The notes: generated from the letters alone by a model not told the origin. A stretch of 64,000 nt of DNA from Pollenia angustigena (GCA_930367215.1 OV884056.1:46066308-46130307); one strand, 5' to 3'. Shown: positions 10,690-24,144, counted from the first letter of the stretch. Numbers and translations: made by a program.

Positions 10690-12741
10690 AAGGTAAGCAC
10701 TTCTGGATTCAGCGCATTCGAACTAGGTTAACCCGCCAGGTGCCCCGCTTGTCAGAAAAAAAGTGTAAAATTTTACCACAGTGCTATTGATAACGCAGCA
10801 ATTTAGCCGAAAATTTAGATTTTTTTTTTTTTAATTTCTTTTTACAATATTAAATAAACTCAAAATTTTTTAAATATCTTAAGCTACGTTCACACCTATT
10901 AAATTAACGTAGCCCCTAGTCTTATTAAACAATTATGTATTTGCTTTTGCCAAACCTTTGGCTAGATTAAACATCATTTAACAGTTTTTAAATTACAATA
11001 TACAATTGCCTTCTTATAAAATAAAGTAAAGTAAAGCAAAAAAAATTGTTAAAAATTAAGCTTAAGTTTGATCAATTTATTGGTCACGCTTTTTTGGATT
11101 TTTCGTCAAATATTTGTTAGGTCTGAACATGCTTTGTTTTAGAAAAATAAGCTGTTGTTGAAAAAAAAGAATTAAAATTAATTTTTTTTAACTATTTTTC
11201 AGGAAATTTTCTTGAGAATTTTATTTTTAATTTTAGCTTTATTTAGAGACTTTTATTTTGGAAGATTTTTTATTAAAAGTTAAACTTTTCTGTGAATTTT
11301 TTTTTGATATTTCTTCATTTTGATAACCAAATCTCTTAATGACTTTTCTTTTTCTGCCATCTTATCTAAATCGTAAGACATTTTTCTTACATTTCCTTTT
11401 GTTATTGCTGTTACAATCTAAAAACTTAATAAATTTTTTCTTTATATAGCTATTACATACATTAACAAATACAAACATTCAAAACTTACAAGTAAAAAAA
11501 AAAATCCTTCTTTGATGATACGATTGCTAAGATGGAAAATTGTCTACATTTGTTTTTGACAGGCTTAAATATTTTTCTTTATTACAAACACAAACGTATG
11601 TTTTTTTGTTTGCAAATGACTCTGAACAAATAACACCCTTAAAACGTTAAAAAAATACACACAAACACATTCAACCATACCGAAGTAAACGGCAAAATGT
11701 AATTTCACAACCCCCCAATTCCACAAAATAGAAAAATAACGCCCACCCAACAAACACCCTGTTTATGATAATAATACAATTTTCTCAATCCCCCTACGCA
11801 AACACACATACACACACACACACACACGTACATTAACATTTCTCTTGTTCCGTTCAATCAATTTTCAGGGAGTATGAAAATTTCTCTTTTCTCTATTTAC
11901 TGAAGGCATAAAGTAAAATAACGGTTTGAAAGTGTTGCCATTTTTGCAGTTAATGCTGTTAAATCTTTAATATGTTTATTATGCAAAATATTAAAAATAT
12001 TTTTGTATTTGTGTGTAAATTTTGTTTAAATTTTTTGTTAAAATAAATAAAAAAAAAAGCCCTTTTAAAGGATTTTTGTTAAAAAAAAATTATAATGCAA
12101 ATATTATGTAAAATTGAAGAAATGGAAAAACGCGTAAGCCTATCGTTTGGGATTGTTTTTTTTTTTTTGTAAATAAGGAAGTTTTTTTAGAAACTTTAAG
12201 GGGTTGGGGGTTAATTTTGTTTCTGGTTAGAATGGGTGTGATTTTAAATAAAATGTTTTTTTGTTTTCTTTTCTTTTTGTTACAAATAAATAAAAAAAAA
12301 ACACTTGGCGTTTTTATATACAATTTATTCAAACAATTTAAATGATTTGTTTAAGACCTTTTTATATGTTTTTAGATTATTTTTTTGTTTCTACATTTTA
12401 TATAATAAAAAATTGTTCAAGACGGGCAGCAAAATTTTAATGGAAACGTTAAGAAATATAGTAGCGTGTGTTATTGACAGTTTTTTTTAATGGATAAAAA
12501 AAATCCAAATTTAATAGAAAGTGGAAGAAAAAGGAGAATAATTTAAAATAAATATTGTAGAGCAGATTGAAGTTAACGAAAAATTTTAATAATTTACAAA
12601 TTTTTTTGGGTTATTATGGGTGTTTTAATTAAAAATTTACAAAACTTCATTAAAATTTTATTCAAGTTCTGCTTACGTGTTAGTTCTTAAACACTCGTTT
12701 AAGGCATAGTTGCCAGATAAAATTGTTTGGAAATTTTAACT
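10690..12741. other. AT-rich, no gene seen
   Basis: Poly-A/T runs, an (AC)n tract at 11801-11827, and a weak inverted match of GCTACGTTCACACC (10874) with the complement of GGTCTGAACATGC (11120), too imperfect to call. No coding signal. Confidence 0.4.
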
Positions 12742-13106
12742 ATGGCTGATTTCCAAAACGTCAAATGCTTTGTATAAGAACAAAGTATAATGTTTCATTA
12801 CGCCGCAGTACAATATATATGCAATGCAAACCCTTCCAAAACATCAATGGTTAGTATTAGTAACGCAGCAAAAAAGCAATCAGAGCATCGGTTTTAAAAT
12901 TGATGCTTTGTGATATTTGACATTTAATTTACAAGCAATACATATTTATTTAATTATTATGCAATGCATCACTTACATTTCAAAACGTTTAAATAAACAG
13001 AACACAGAGTTGCATTGTTTCGGTACTTTGTACATGTGCATGGTTAAAATACAGTAGTACAACTGTATACAAACTTTGTATTAGTACGTTTTGGAAGTCA
13101 GCCATT
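12742..13106. mobile_element. 365-bp hairpin-type MITE
   Basis: Inverted ends ATGGCTGATTTCCAAAACGT and the complement of ATGGCTGACTTCCAAAACGT, with an inner ACAAAGTATAA/TACAAAGTTTG match. The target duplication is unclear (TAA against TGA). Confidence 0.6.
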
Positions 13107-13469
13107 CTGAAGGAAAAAATTGCCAAAATCGTCAAAAAAATTCTCATTGTAAAAACTCATTCTCTTTTAATAAGTTTTAAAAACTTATACAGCCATGTTA
13201 CAACAAATTTTAAAAAATTATCCTGTGCTTAAAGTTCATTAAAACATTTCCTTTTATTTACCACATACTTTGAGGACCACTTATTTTTACCAGAACTACT
13301 TCCAAAATTTTTTATTTTTCAATTTTTTTTTTTAAAGCTAAATTTCAGTTATAATATAAAGTAACCTTCGGAAGGAAATAATTCCCAGTTTCTATTTGTT
13401 CAGAACAACTTCCAAAATCGGGAAAACCCACGTTCATTTATAAAAAATTTAACGCCATAATAAAGCATA

Positions 13470-14221
13470 TGGGCATTTCCTGGCGTCACGAACGTACGTT
13501 CGTACGCTTTTGAAGTACAAATAATATAGAAAACAAAACTTTTCCTCGCATTTTTTTTCTCGATTCGACAGCATTTGGGTAGCTCTATGTTTAGTGCAAA
13601 AGATAGATTTTATCGAGTTTAAGTTTTCATTATAAGAGTTATAAACGTGTGGTCACGAACGTACGCAAAATAGAAGTCAACTTTGGCTGACAATAGTGAA
13701 ATGTCAAAATCTGCGCAATGGAACGGAATATTCAAAAGTGATTAATTTATTTTAAAAGTGTATTAATGTAGGTCTCCATCCAGTATTTACAAAATAAAAT
13801 TTCTCTCTTGGTTTTTGTTTAATTGGCTTATTTACCGGTCGCGAACGTACGATTTTTCCATATGTTTTTTTGTTATCACCACGCATTTTCCCATAAATGT
13901 CTTCAAATTTCCTTAGCAAAAAAACTTAATAATCCTTTTACAATTGATTGTAATGGAGAGATTGTGAAGAAAGAGTGTAAACATAACATATTTTATGCAT
14001 GTAAAATAAGTATATAAAAATGTCGTTAGAAGTAGAAAATACAGAAAAATATAACATTTTCCAGTTTCCAGCCCAATTTCCTTAAGTAAAACAGCTGAGA
14101 TATGCTATGAAACCATTCTTTTACAAGAACAAAGACTTTTTTATAATAATAAACAATAAAAGACGATGATAATCAACATTTTATTTTTTCATCCTGGTAG
14201 ACCTTTCTGGGGAAATGCCCA
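13470..14221. mobile_element. 752-bp element sharing ends with the foldback element
   Basis: Outer ends TGGGCATTTCCTGG and the complement of TGGGCATTTCCCCAG, with TA on both sides (13468-13469, 14222-14223). Ends are as in 8475-10622, the interior is different. GTCACGAACGTACG-type words recur near 13485, 13651 and 13838 (the last reads GTCGCGAACGTACG). Confidence 0.6.
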
Positions 14222-14417
14222 TATTTTGTTTTATGTACAGTTTTTATGCCTTATCAAATAAATGAAAGTATCTAAATATTGTATTATAATCAAAATTAAT
14301 ATTGCAATTTAAGGAAATTATCAAAGTGTTTTTCGGGAATACAAAGTTTATTATTAAAACGATTTCCGTGTGACGTGCTAAATTCCCAATTTTACATATT
14401 TGATAAATACACTGAAA

Positions 14418-14570
14418 TTTATTGTTGAGGGAAAGCTAGCTTCTATGAGCATTTCACTGGTTGCTTAGGCCAGCTCATCAGGAAACCTTTTCCAAAGACT
14501 TTAGAAAAGCCAAAAATATTAAACAAATAAAACAAATAAAACCCTAAAGCGAATAAGAATTATAAACACT
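14418..14570 (+). repeat. dispersed repeat, copy 1 (GCCAGCTCATCA)
   Basis: AATTTATTGTTGAGGG, CATTTCACTGGTTGCTTA, then CTTTTCCAAAGACTTTAG match the segment at 53437-53590 in the same order and orientation. Confidence 0.6.
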
Positions 14571-15142
14571 CTAAAAAAAAAAAAAACGAAATTCGGCAAT
14601 AAAGTGGGCGCTGCAGGGGCCAAATTTGACCCATCACAGTCAAATGTATGACCAACCTCAAAATCGAATTTCGGTTTTTTTTAGTAATTTCAATAAACTG
14701 AACCGTTTTTGAGTTACGTGAATATATGCAGTGCAACCTCCTACATTTTCTTAAATATATGGTTTTTAGCCCCAAGTATTCTCTTTAAAATGACATTAAA
14801 ATCATCTTCGTATGTAAATTAGTTTTCGAGATATTGATGAAATAAACTCAACATGTTCGGCTAATTCAGCGAAATTATGACATTTTGAATATGACATAAC
14901 TTTCGAAAAAAAAATTAAAAAATTTTTTTTCGTTCACATATGTTCCTTATAAGATTAAAGGAACGTTCTTACCAAATTTTATTAAAATCGGAAGGGGCCA
15001 CGTCCCACTCTTGGTCGATTTGACATGGAATCAGTGATGCCAGGAAAAATTTCAAAAAATCCCTACATGTCTAAATAAAAATCCCTTTTTTCCCTACAAC
15101 CAAAAAAAAATTTTGCTACACTTTTCCTACGTTAAAAATTTA

Positions 15143-15647
15143 CAGCCGTATTCATAATGAAAATTTGTCATAAAGTTAGCAAAAAGTTTATTCATAATAA
15201 ACTAAACAAACTCTGGCTAAAGTTTTGCTAAACTCTTGTTATCGAGCTGCCAAACGTTTGCCAACTTGAGAAAAACAGCCGCTTAATGTCAAACAATTTT
15301 GTTGGTTTTTTTAATTAACTGTTTTTTTTTTTTAATTTGCTGTCTTTTACTTAATTTATTTTAATTTTAAAAACTTTTTAAAATTTTTATATGTGATGGG
15401 AAAAACAAAAAAAGGGAAAAATTATAAATTCAGCGATGATTAATGTAAAACGTGTTGCATTTTTGAGTTATTCAATGTGGCATCATAAAAATTCAGAGTT
15501 GATTTATTAAAAGTTGGCAGATGGAGAAAAGTTCGTTATGAATTAACTCTGTGCCAACAAGCTGCTACGCTTAATCGGCATTCTAGTGAGCAGCTCGTTG
15601 TACGTAGTGTACAATCTGTGGCTAACTTTTTGTTATGAATACGGCTG
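15143..15647. mobile_element. 505-bp MITE, CAGCCGTATTCATAA ends
   Basis: Both ends read CAGCCGTATTCATAA inward, followed on both sides by a GTTAGC block. Flanks TTA and CTA are compatible with a decayed TWA target. Nested in the outer hAT element. Confidence 0.65.
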
Positions 15648-16319
15648 CTATTGTTTTAGCAACAGGAAAACAAAAACATATTTTGCTAACCTTCTGTTAT
15701 ATTATAATTAAAGCATTTATTAACAACAAGAAAAAAAAACCAAAATAAATATATGCCATGCACGCACATATAAAAATTCAAATTTATCTTTCGACCTTTT
15801 TAAAGAGCTTAATTAATTTCAAGAAAACTTATTTTAAATAATTTTTTTAATATAAGTAACTAATAATTTTAAGCAAACTTGGTACCAAATGAAAGGTTCT
15901 ATAAAATTAAAAAAAAAAAAAAGATTTTTTTCAGTTCCCCTGAACTAAAATATATAGAAAATTTCCTTTTAAAAATATATCCTTCATTATCCTTAAAAGT
16001 TTTCATTAAAATTTTTTTTAAAATTCGAAATTTAATTGTTTTATTTCTCTTTTTTTCTCGGTACAAAATTAATTTCTATGTTGAAATTCCATTCATTGGA
16101 TATTTGTTTACATTTTAGCGAGTGTGAGTGCGAATGCAAATACCTAGCAAAAATAACTGAATAGTTTGCAAATGCTTAATCGAATGTTTCTACCCTCTTA
16201 ATTATATATTTTGGTGGCAAAGAATATTCGGGTACGCGGGTTTGGCAATTGTTGAAGATTGCCAGGCTGTTGGGAAGTCATAGTATATGGTTTCTGTTAA
16301 AATATACTACATTTGTACT

Positions 16320-18062
16320 CAGCGATGCCAACTTAGTGCTTTTGGCACTATTTATGGTGCTTTTTGATGCCTCAAAACGCCAAAATTGTATCCATAGTGC
16401 CAAACTAAGAAAAAGCACTAACTTTGTGCTTTTTCAATTTTTCTTTAGTGCCTTTAGTGCTTTTTACAATTTTTATTTTTTTCTATAATTTTTTAAAACT
16501 TTGATTATTAAGAGGATGACTTAGATGAGATTTGCTATTTGGGGTAAAGGACTGCAAAGATTTTAAGATTTCAAATGATAGGCTTCCTAGCAATTTGGAA
16601 ATTTTACAAAGCGTCACACTTTTTAGCGTTGACAACATATTAAGCCATTTTTTCATGCGCTTTAGTTTTCAAACACACGACACTCGTCTCCGATTAACCG
16701 CGTGTTGTACACTTCTACCTCTAGTGCTATTGGCAAAAATGTTGACTAATGGCCAATTTTCAGGATTGATATTAAAACACATTTATTTTCAAAATCGTTT
16801 TAAATACAAAATTATCTTCTTCACTAAAAACTTAAGTGAAACTTAAGTCACCGATGTGGTACACTTAGGCCCAGAACAGACGGTGAAACGCAACTGCAAC
16901 GAAACTGCAACTTCTAGTTATTTTCGAGTTTCATTCGAGTTTATGCCATAAACTCCTTTGAGGGAAAACACACGACGCAACCATTTTGAGACCGGTTTGA
17001 AATGCAATGGAAATCAGTTACATTGAAACCGGCGTGCAGGAAACTCGTGTTAGCGTTTCATCTGTTCTCAAAGAAAATCGAAATGAGTGTGATAATTTCA
17101 TTACATTCTGGTACAATTAAGGTTGCAGCGTGTGTGGAAAACGATTGAAACTAGTTTCAAAACAATAATTTCTAAAGGGTTTCGTTGCAGTTGCGTTTTA
17201 CCGTCTGTTCTGGGCCTTAATTTCAACTTAAGTTTCCATTGTAATATTTCAGCAAGGTGGCCTCAATAGTACAACAATACAACAACAAAAGGCAAAGCAT
17301 TAACAGTCAGCTGTTTTTTCAGACCACCTTGTAAATAAATGCACTTTTTTATATTTTTTTTTTTTGTATTTAGAAGTGCTACCATACTTTTATCTTAATT
17401 AAATAAGACTTTTCAAATAAAACTCAAAAAACCAATCTGTTTTAAATACGATTTAAGTTTGTTATGAAAAATAACTTAATATTGATTTAAATACTATCCT
17501 GAAAATTGGGCATAAGTATCAGAATACAAGCATACAAGTTTTTCTATTTTGCACCTTATGTGTGTTCTTCATTCAGAAGCGTACATAGATTAAAATAATT
17601 GGACAATATCATATGCCAATTGTTTTATTAAGCTTTGCACGATTTTAATTTAGAATTATTAAAACGATAAATTATAAGGTTTTTTATTAAAATAAGGAAT
17701 GGTCGGTCATTGCAAATTTTCGGTAATTGCAACAGGTACGATTTTTTCGAGTTACGAAAATCGAGCTCGCACTGTTTTACTTTAAAACTGTTTTATGGCC
17801 AATTCAAACTCAGCTGATGGTGATACAAGTGATTTGGATGATAGTTTTATTTAAAAATGTTTATATATGAATGGAAATATATTTTTTTTTATTAAATTTT
17901 AAATGAAAATCCCTCACACAGCCGACTGCAACTTGTTTTGTGTTTAATTAAATTGTAAAAATGGCTTAGTGCTTTTTAACGCTTTTTTTTGTTCGAAATA
18001 GAGTTTTTAGTTTTTTTTTTTTAAATTATAAAATGTTTGCTCTCAAAAAGTTGGCATCACTG
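16320..18062. mobile_element. inner hAT element with perfect 8-bp duplication
   Basis: Ends CAGCGATGCCAACTT and the complement of CAGTGATGCCAACTT. A perfect TTTGTACT duplication lies at 16312-16319 and 18063-18070. Subterminal words AGTGCTTTTT repeat many times. A frame at 16532-16846 contains RLPSNLEILQSVTLFS, which faintly recalls the C-terminal region of hAT transposases; this is weak. A Harbinger-like MITE sits inside (16868-17216). Confidence 0.82.
16868..17216. mobile_element. 349-bp MITE, PIF/Harbinger-like, nested in hAT
   Basis: Ends GGCCCAGAACAGACGGT and its complement, extended by AAACGCAACTGCAACGAAAC on both sides. TTA duplication at 16865-16867 and 17217-17219. Confidence 0.85.
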
Positions 18063-18268
18063 TTTGTACTTATCTTTAATTTTTTTATGAAAATAAGGCG
18101 ATTATTTACATATTTTTAGACAATATATAAATGAGATAGTATTTTTAAAATTCCCTACATTTGCCTTTTAATAAAATATCTGTCATTTTTTCCCTACGCT
18201 TGAAATTTTCCAAAAAAAATCCCTACAAAAAGGGAAAATTCCATACTGTTGGCATCACTGCATGCATT

Positions 18269-20495
18269 ACCCACATGAACATTTTCATACAAATTTGATA
18301 ATGTTTTTATTTTAAAAAGTTCTTTAGTTTTTCTACATATTTTCTAAAAAAAATCATTAAGTTTTTAAAACTTTTATTTAAATATTTTTACTCTTATTAC
18401 CAGTCAAATTCAATTAATTTCCTTCTTATTAAAAAAAACTTTTCTAAAAATGTTCATTTAATTTGTTTTTAATTTATAGTTTTTGTCTTCTTATTGTTTT
18501 TATTATTTTCCCCTTATTTTTAAATAAATTTTATATTTATCATTTTTAAGTGTGTTTTATTTTGTTATAACAATGACAAGTCAAATGTCATTTCAAATAA
18601 GACTCATAAATTATTTTGACTTTTTCAAACTCTGGTGAGTCTCTTGCACACATAGTTTATCGGGTTTATTGTTGTTGTTGTTGTTCTTCAGTCATTGTAT
18701 TGTTTTCATTTTGAATTTATGTTTTTCTCTTCATTTCGTAAAAAAAAACAAACTTCAAGTTAAATAGCGTTAAAAATTAATTTGCCAAGGGCTCTTGTAA
18801 AATAAATTGTAATTAATTATGAAAAATAAAACAAATATTTAAAAAGTAACAAAGAAGAGAAAATCACCCTCTAAAAACGAAAAAAAAAAAAAAAAAAAAT
18901 AACTCGACAATGATTGAAGTTTAAAATAAATTTTATTATACAATTTCTTTAAGCAGTTGTAATGATTTAATTCCAAGCAATCTGGCCACCTGTTTATACC
19001 ATTACCAGAGGCGTGAAGTTGTCAAAGTTTTAAATAGCAAGCTTAGCTTCTTCTTATTTGGCGTTTTAGTGTTTTTCTGTTATTGTATAGAATTGTTGGA
19101 TAAATAATGCCACTATCTACGTAATAATACTTAATAATCCGCTTTTAACTTTAAAATGTCATAAAAAACATATTGAATGAAATAAAAAGTTAAAAAACTG
19201 AAATATTAATCCCCAAGTGTTGAAAAGATAAACAATACTTTTTTAAGCTTTTTTTTATTAAACAAAAAAAAAATGCAAATTTACAAAAAGAAAAAAAAAT
19301 TATATTTAAATTATTTTAATATTAATTACTTAAAGTCTGAAAATGTTTTAAAACTAATAAAATGATTTAAAAATGTTATTTTTTTTTAATTTCTTTTAAT
19401 TTTGTTTAATTTGACAGGTTTTTAAATAAAAATTTAATGGATTTTCTTAATTTATAGTTTTTATTTTGTTTTAATTTCCCAGAATTTTGTCGCTGACTTT
19501 CATTTCAAAATACTGCCTGAGTTAACAAGCCGTTTTCGTTTTCAAAATTCCCATCCTTAAATTCTTAAAAGGTGTAACACCTTTATTTTAATTGAAATTA
19601 TTAGATTTGTTCATTCTAAGTCAATAAATTATATTCGAAATTTTTTTCCTCTATTTGGTTTTGAATTAAAAGAAATAATCCTTAAACCTTTGACCCTTCT
19701 ACAGGTGTTACGATATTAAAACAACCCACATTTTTAATAATTCTATATCCTTCTCACTCACTCACTCTCTTTCTTTCAATAACCACAAACAAAAGATCTG
19801 TTTTAAAGAACTCGACTCGTTGTAATTTATGGCTATTTTATTGTACCAGTCTTTGTTTTTTTATTTTACAACAACAACAATAAAAAACATAAATAAAGAC
19901 AGTTTATTGTTTCGTTATTTAATATTTTAAATGGTGTATAAATACTCACCTTTTTATTTCTCTTAAAGAAATTTTTTTTCGTGTTATTGTTTTTATTATT
20001 GTATTAAAAACATCAACTTTTTTAGTTTATAGGATTTTATAAATATTGTCATTTTATAGTTTAAGACGAATTGAAAAGGGTGTTTTAAAGTTATTAAAAA
20101 TGAAAAAAAAAACAATTGTTGAATAAAAGAACATGTACAAAAGTCGGTAAATTTAAATTTATTTTATCTTGAGACGATTTACTAAATGGGTCTTTTTTTA
20201 ATGACTCTTGTAGTTTTTTTTTTTTTTTTTTTTTGTTTAAGTACCGCTCTCACATGTAAATCAAATAAAATAAAAGATTTTTAGTTATGAATTCACCTAC
20301 ACTTCTTAATTCTATATTAGCTGTTCTTCACATTAATTATTAATCTCATTTTAAATAGTCTCGGTTCACACCAAGGCGTATTTATATATCAGGTGGGTAC
20401 AAATGATCAGCTGGTTAATTTGTACACGGTCAAGCATTTCACATCAAACACTATGGTAGTATTAGTGAACATGTGTTTGTATGTGTGACACCGAC
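18269..20495. other. AT-rich, no gene seen
   Basis: Long A/T homopolymers, one run of about 20 A at 18878-18900. No coding or repeat family recognised, apart from a possible terminus TGTACACGGTCAA at 20432 whose complement occurs near 20968-20980 and brackets the MITE at 20496. Confidence 0.4.
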
Positions 20496-20869
20496 CCCTG
20501 CAAATAATAGGACCAGTCCAAAAACGCGTGTAAAGAGTAGTCCACAAGTGGCCAGGACTAGTCAAAAAGTAACCCAAACGTATGAAAAAATCCTGGTCTA
20601 TTTAACATTACGATGCCCTAGGAAAGGACCATATAACCCACCTTAGGACCACTAAGGAGTAGTTTTAAAACTACTCCATGGTATACTCAAGAGGATTAGT
20701 TTTGAAGTCGTTTAAAAACGAAAGCATGTCGTTAAAAAACGAAGATATGTCGTCTCACTACAAACGCTTTTTAACAATGACATGGTCCATGCTTGCATTA
20801 CATCGGACCAGTCCATGGAGTAGTCCATTTTATCAAAATGGATCAGGTGGTCCAATTTTATTTGCAGGG
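20496..20869. mobile_element. 374-bp MITE, copy 2 (CCCTGCAAATAA ends)
   Basis: Same length and sequence layout as 4666-5039. Flanks are AC on each side, where copy 1 has TA, so a 2-bp target duplication fits both copies. Confidence 0.85.
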
Positions 20870-21344
20870 ACGATGCTGGATGGAAAATCAAAAAATTTGA
20901 TATGATGGCGAATATATAACGTTCAGCACACGTGCACGAGTAAATTTGCCGTGACGTCAAGCATTTTGACCGTGTACAGACCCCTTTAAACTGTCAAAAT
21001 TCATTTTTTGTTTACATTTTCTTAAGGATTAAAGAAAAAAACAAAGTTCCTTTTATTGTTGTAGGATTTTCGCCACATATCGTTAGCTAAAACGTAAACG
21101 GCCTTATCTAAAATTTTAAATTTGACAGGAGAAGTAAAAAACTATTATCAATTAAAAGTTTTCTTAAACTGTTTATTGTTTATTTTTCTTCAGTAAATAA
21201 ATTGTTTGATAATTTACTAGTTGTTTTCACAATTGATGTTGCATATGACTAGCGTCTAGTTTGATTTTTGTCAATAACATCGCTAATTTGGCTCGAAAGA
21301 TTTAAAAATTATAATGGACATTTGTGTTGATGCAATACATCAAG

Positions 21345-21581
21345 TGAACTAAACGTGTAATCCAGTTAATTAAACTTTTAATCAAGTGTATTAAACGTTT
21401 AATTGACAATATTAATTTGCACCAGAAAACAAATTAATAATATCGATTAAACGTTTAATTCACTGGATAAAACGTTTAATTCAATTGATTAAACGTTTAA
21501 TTCAATTGATTAAATATTTAATTAAAACTAATTTTATTTTTGATTAATGTTTTTACTGGTGCAAAATCTTTTTCTGTGTGT
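21345..21581. mobile_element. AAACGTTTAATT MITE, second copy
   Basis: Shares GTGTATTAAACGTTTAATTG, ACAATATTAATTTG.ACCAG and the right end TTTTTACTGGTGCAAAAT with 9561-9843. The left end is diverged. Confidence 0.6.
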
Positions 21582-21599
21582 CAACGAAAATGTCTAATT

Positions 21600-22690
21600 T
21601 AATGCAAGTTGCATGAGTGTTTACACTGTCAAGTGAAATTTCTGTATAAACCAGAGTTAACAAGTGCGAAAAAGAGCTTTATTTCCAACAAAAATAAATT
21701 GGCATTAATAACACTGTGCACGAACTTGACACTGTTTAACTTTTTAAGTGAAAAAAATGTTCCTCATTAGTATTTTAATTTTTAATCGTGTATACGATCG
21801 TTCACGTTGAAAAATGGCTATCAGCATTAAGTTCAACGTACTCGAATTATCGTTACCAGAAGGGTGTCTAGCTTGTTAAAATCTGCGACTAGCAATGTGT
21901 AAATTTTATAATATTGATGTTTAGAAATCAAATGTCTACTTTATTCTGCTAAAATCTCTTGCAAGATGAGCTGCATGTACAAAAAAGATGATGGTGTGTG
22001 TCGGTGAAAAAATGTGGGCGCATTGAGTTTTTCGAACTTGCACTTGCATGTGTGAATTCAAGACACCCGATATAAATAACTCCTATATAAGTAACTCTGA
22101 GCTTAATCAATATATATCGTTGTTTTTTTTTTTTTTTTGCTTTGTTTTAATTTGTCCATGCAATTGACAGCCATAGTATATAACTAGTATGCCGGTTCAA
22201 AAGGCCTTTCACAATTTTTGATTTCACTCATTACATGTTACACACCTAAGAACAACAAAACAAAACAAAATTAGACATTTTTTCATTTAAAATTTATCAC
22301 AATATAACACTTTTTGTTTAATTTAATGACACAAGCATATTATTAATAATATTTTCTACTACATTTTGCTTATTTGCTTTTGCAAAATGTATTTCATTAT
22401 TCACAAACTAAACACTTTTTACAAATTTGTTTCTGTTGTTGAACTTTATTAAAGGACACAGAGTAGCATTTTATAATATGACAAAAAAATTTAAATCTTA
22501 TATTAATTAAATATTTTTTAAAATAAAAATTGAACAAACTTTGCGTTTAAAAGTTTATAAATACAGTCAGCATTTAATAAATTGAAAATAGATATAGAAA
22601 ATTAGATTTTAGAAACAAAGTTTTCTCAAATTCTATATGATTTTGTGCAACTATGTGATAGTTTTAAATACCAATACTTACACAAAAATC
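21600..22690. other. no gene seen
   Basis: AT-rich with no clear family and no open frame of note. Confidence 0.4.
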
Positions 22691-22697
22691 TTACTAA

Positions 22698-23427
22698 AGG
22701 CCGTTATACACTATCCCTCAAAGATTTTAGTAATTTACGAAAATGCAACCCTGTCATGATAAGTTGTTATTGTTTTTTGAAAATGTTCAAAGAATAATAA
22801 GATCAGGAAAGCATTTTTTAAAAATACTTAAAGCAGCCCATAAACGATTCAATTCAATTGTCAACTGTCATCAGCGCTCACTTGTTCACATTTATGATCA
22901 GTATACTTTTTCAAAACATCATGAATAGATTCAATCTTGAACATTTCTACCAAATTATACAAATTTACTATGAAAATCAGTTACGATGTTTTATCGCAAA
23001 ATTCTTCTCAGCCTTAAGGGTAATTTTTGGTTAAAGCAGCCAATACACGATTCAATTCAGTTGTCAAATGAGTCGGTTGTTGTCCAAATCAAAGCGTGTA
23101 TGGCCTTGTCAATTGTCTAGTTTGACGGTTGTCGAGTTGATTTTTTCAAGTTGACTACTAAGTCTTTCATTTCGATTGTACTGTGTGTGCTCGAGTCTCT
23201 TGATTAGCTGTCAAAATTAATGTTTTAGTCTTCTTTAACAAAAAAAAAAAAACAGTATTTAAAAAATTGTCTTTTATTTCATTAAATTTTAAAACATAAT
23301 TGAAATCTTTCAATTCAGTTGATGATGGGTGTGGCCAACCATCAATTCAGTTGAAAGACTCAGTTGACAATTGAATTGAATCGTGTATGGGGGGCATAAG
23401 ACTTTATGGGATAGTGTGTAACGGCCT
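22698..23427. mobile_element. 730-bp MITE, PIF/Harbinger-like, with nested MITE
   Basis: Ends AGGCCGTTATACACTATCCC and the complement of AGGCCGTTACACACTATCCC. TAA duplication at 22695-22697 and 23428-23430. Also contains a solo end of the inner family at about 22832-22868 (CCATAAACGATTCAATTCAA). Confidence 0.82.
23035..23396. mobile_element. 362-bp MITE nested in the 22698 element
   Basis: Ends AGCAGCCAATACACGATTCA and the complement of GCCCCCCATACACGATTCAA. TAA at 23032-23034 and 23397-23399. Confidence 0.75.
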
Positions 23428-23623
23428 TAAGTGCCCATTTATATTATACAATTTTTGTCGCTGCAACTTTTGTGGGTTATTCTTTAAAATTGCTTTTGGG
23501 TCTACATTGTGCAACTTTTTCTGTACTTTTTCGTCAAACAACGAGAGAACGACTGAGCGAACAAAACGAATCGAAGAGTACCCTCGCTTTTAATTCCTCT
23601 CTTCCCTCCCGCCCATAAAGTAA

Positions 23624-23945
23624 CAGCCGTTCCTAAACAAAAGCGGCACTCTTTTTCTAGTTGTCAAAAATTTGTACGCCCATGCAATTTGTATGAAGCA
23701 TTCCTAAATAGCAGGTCGTCAAAGCCGATTTTGACAGCGCGTTTAATAGTGAAGTTGGCCGCTATTGTTAACACATTATGGCAATTAAGGTATTTGTTGG
23801 TCAATCTATCGGTTTTATCATCATTTCCTATTTCCATTAGTTGTGTTTTATTACACAACAGAGTTAACACTGCTATTCGTAACACAACGTTCACGCTCTT
23901 GTTTAACGAAACGTTCCGCCTTCCGCTCTTGTTTAGGTACGGCTG
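23624..23945. mobile_element. 322-bp MITE, PIF/Harbinger-like
   Basis: Ends CAGCCGTTCCTAAACAA and the complement of CAGCCGTACCTAAACAA, followed by AAGCGG/GAGCGG. TAA at 23621-23623 and 23946-23948. The open frames crossing it on both strands are incidental. Confidence 0.8.
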
Positions 23946-24144
23946 TAAGAAGCTCAGCGATAAAAATCTTACAATTTAAACAGGCACTAATACAAATATT
24001 AGTTATGAACTTTTGACATCGGAGTTATAAACCTGTCAAAGACTCGGCGTACTAGTTGAATACTATGTTGACTGCTTCATACTCGCCCTGTTTAAACTTG
24101 TTTTCATACATTTTTAGTTTGGGGCAAAGTCAAACATGTTCTTA

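Larger units (their letters stand above)
15032..18260. mobile_element. outer hAT-like element (3.2 kb with nested insertions)
   Basis: Ends CAGTGATGCCA and its exact complement TGGCATCACTG, then subterminal AAAATCCCTACA words in inverted order (15058 and 18214). Flanking 8-mers CATGGAAT (15024-15031) and CATGCATT (18261-18268) agree at 6 of 8, fitting an aged 8-bp hAT duplication. It contains a MITE (15143) and a second hAT element (16320-18062). No intact transposase. Confidence 0.6.

Noticed and set aside
10868..11125. Possible MITE with GCTACGTTCACACC ends
   Set aside because: Too many mismatches between the ends and no matching target duplication.
17250..17334. CAAGGTGG inverted ends around 80 bp
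   Set aside because: Only about 8-9 bp pair and there is no convincing target duplication.
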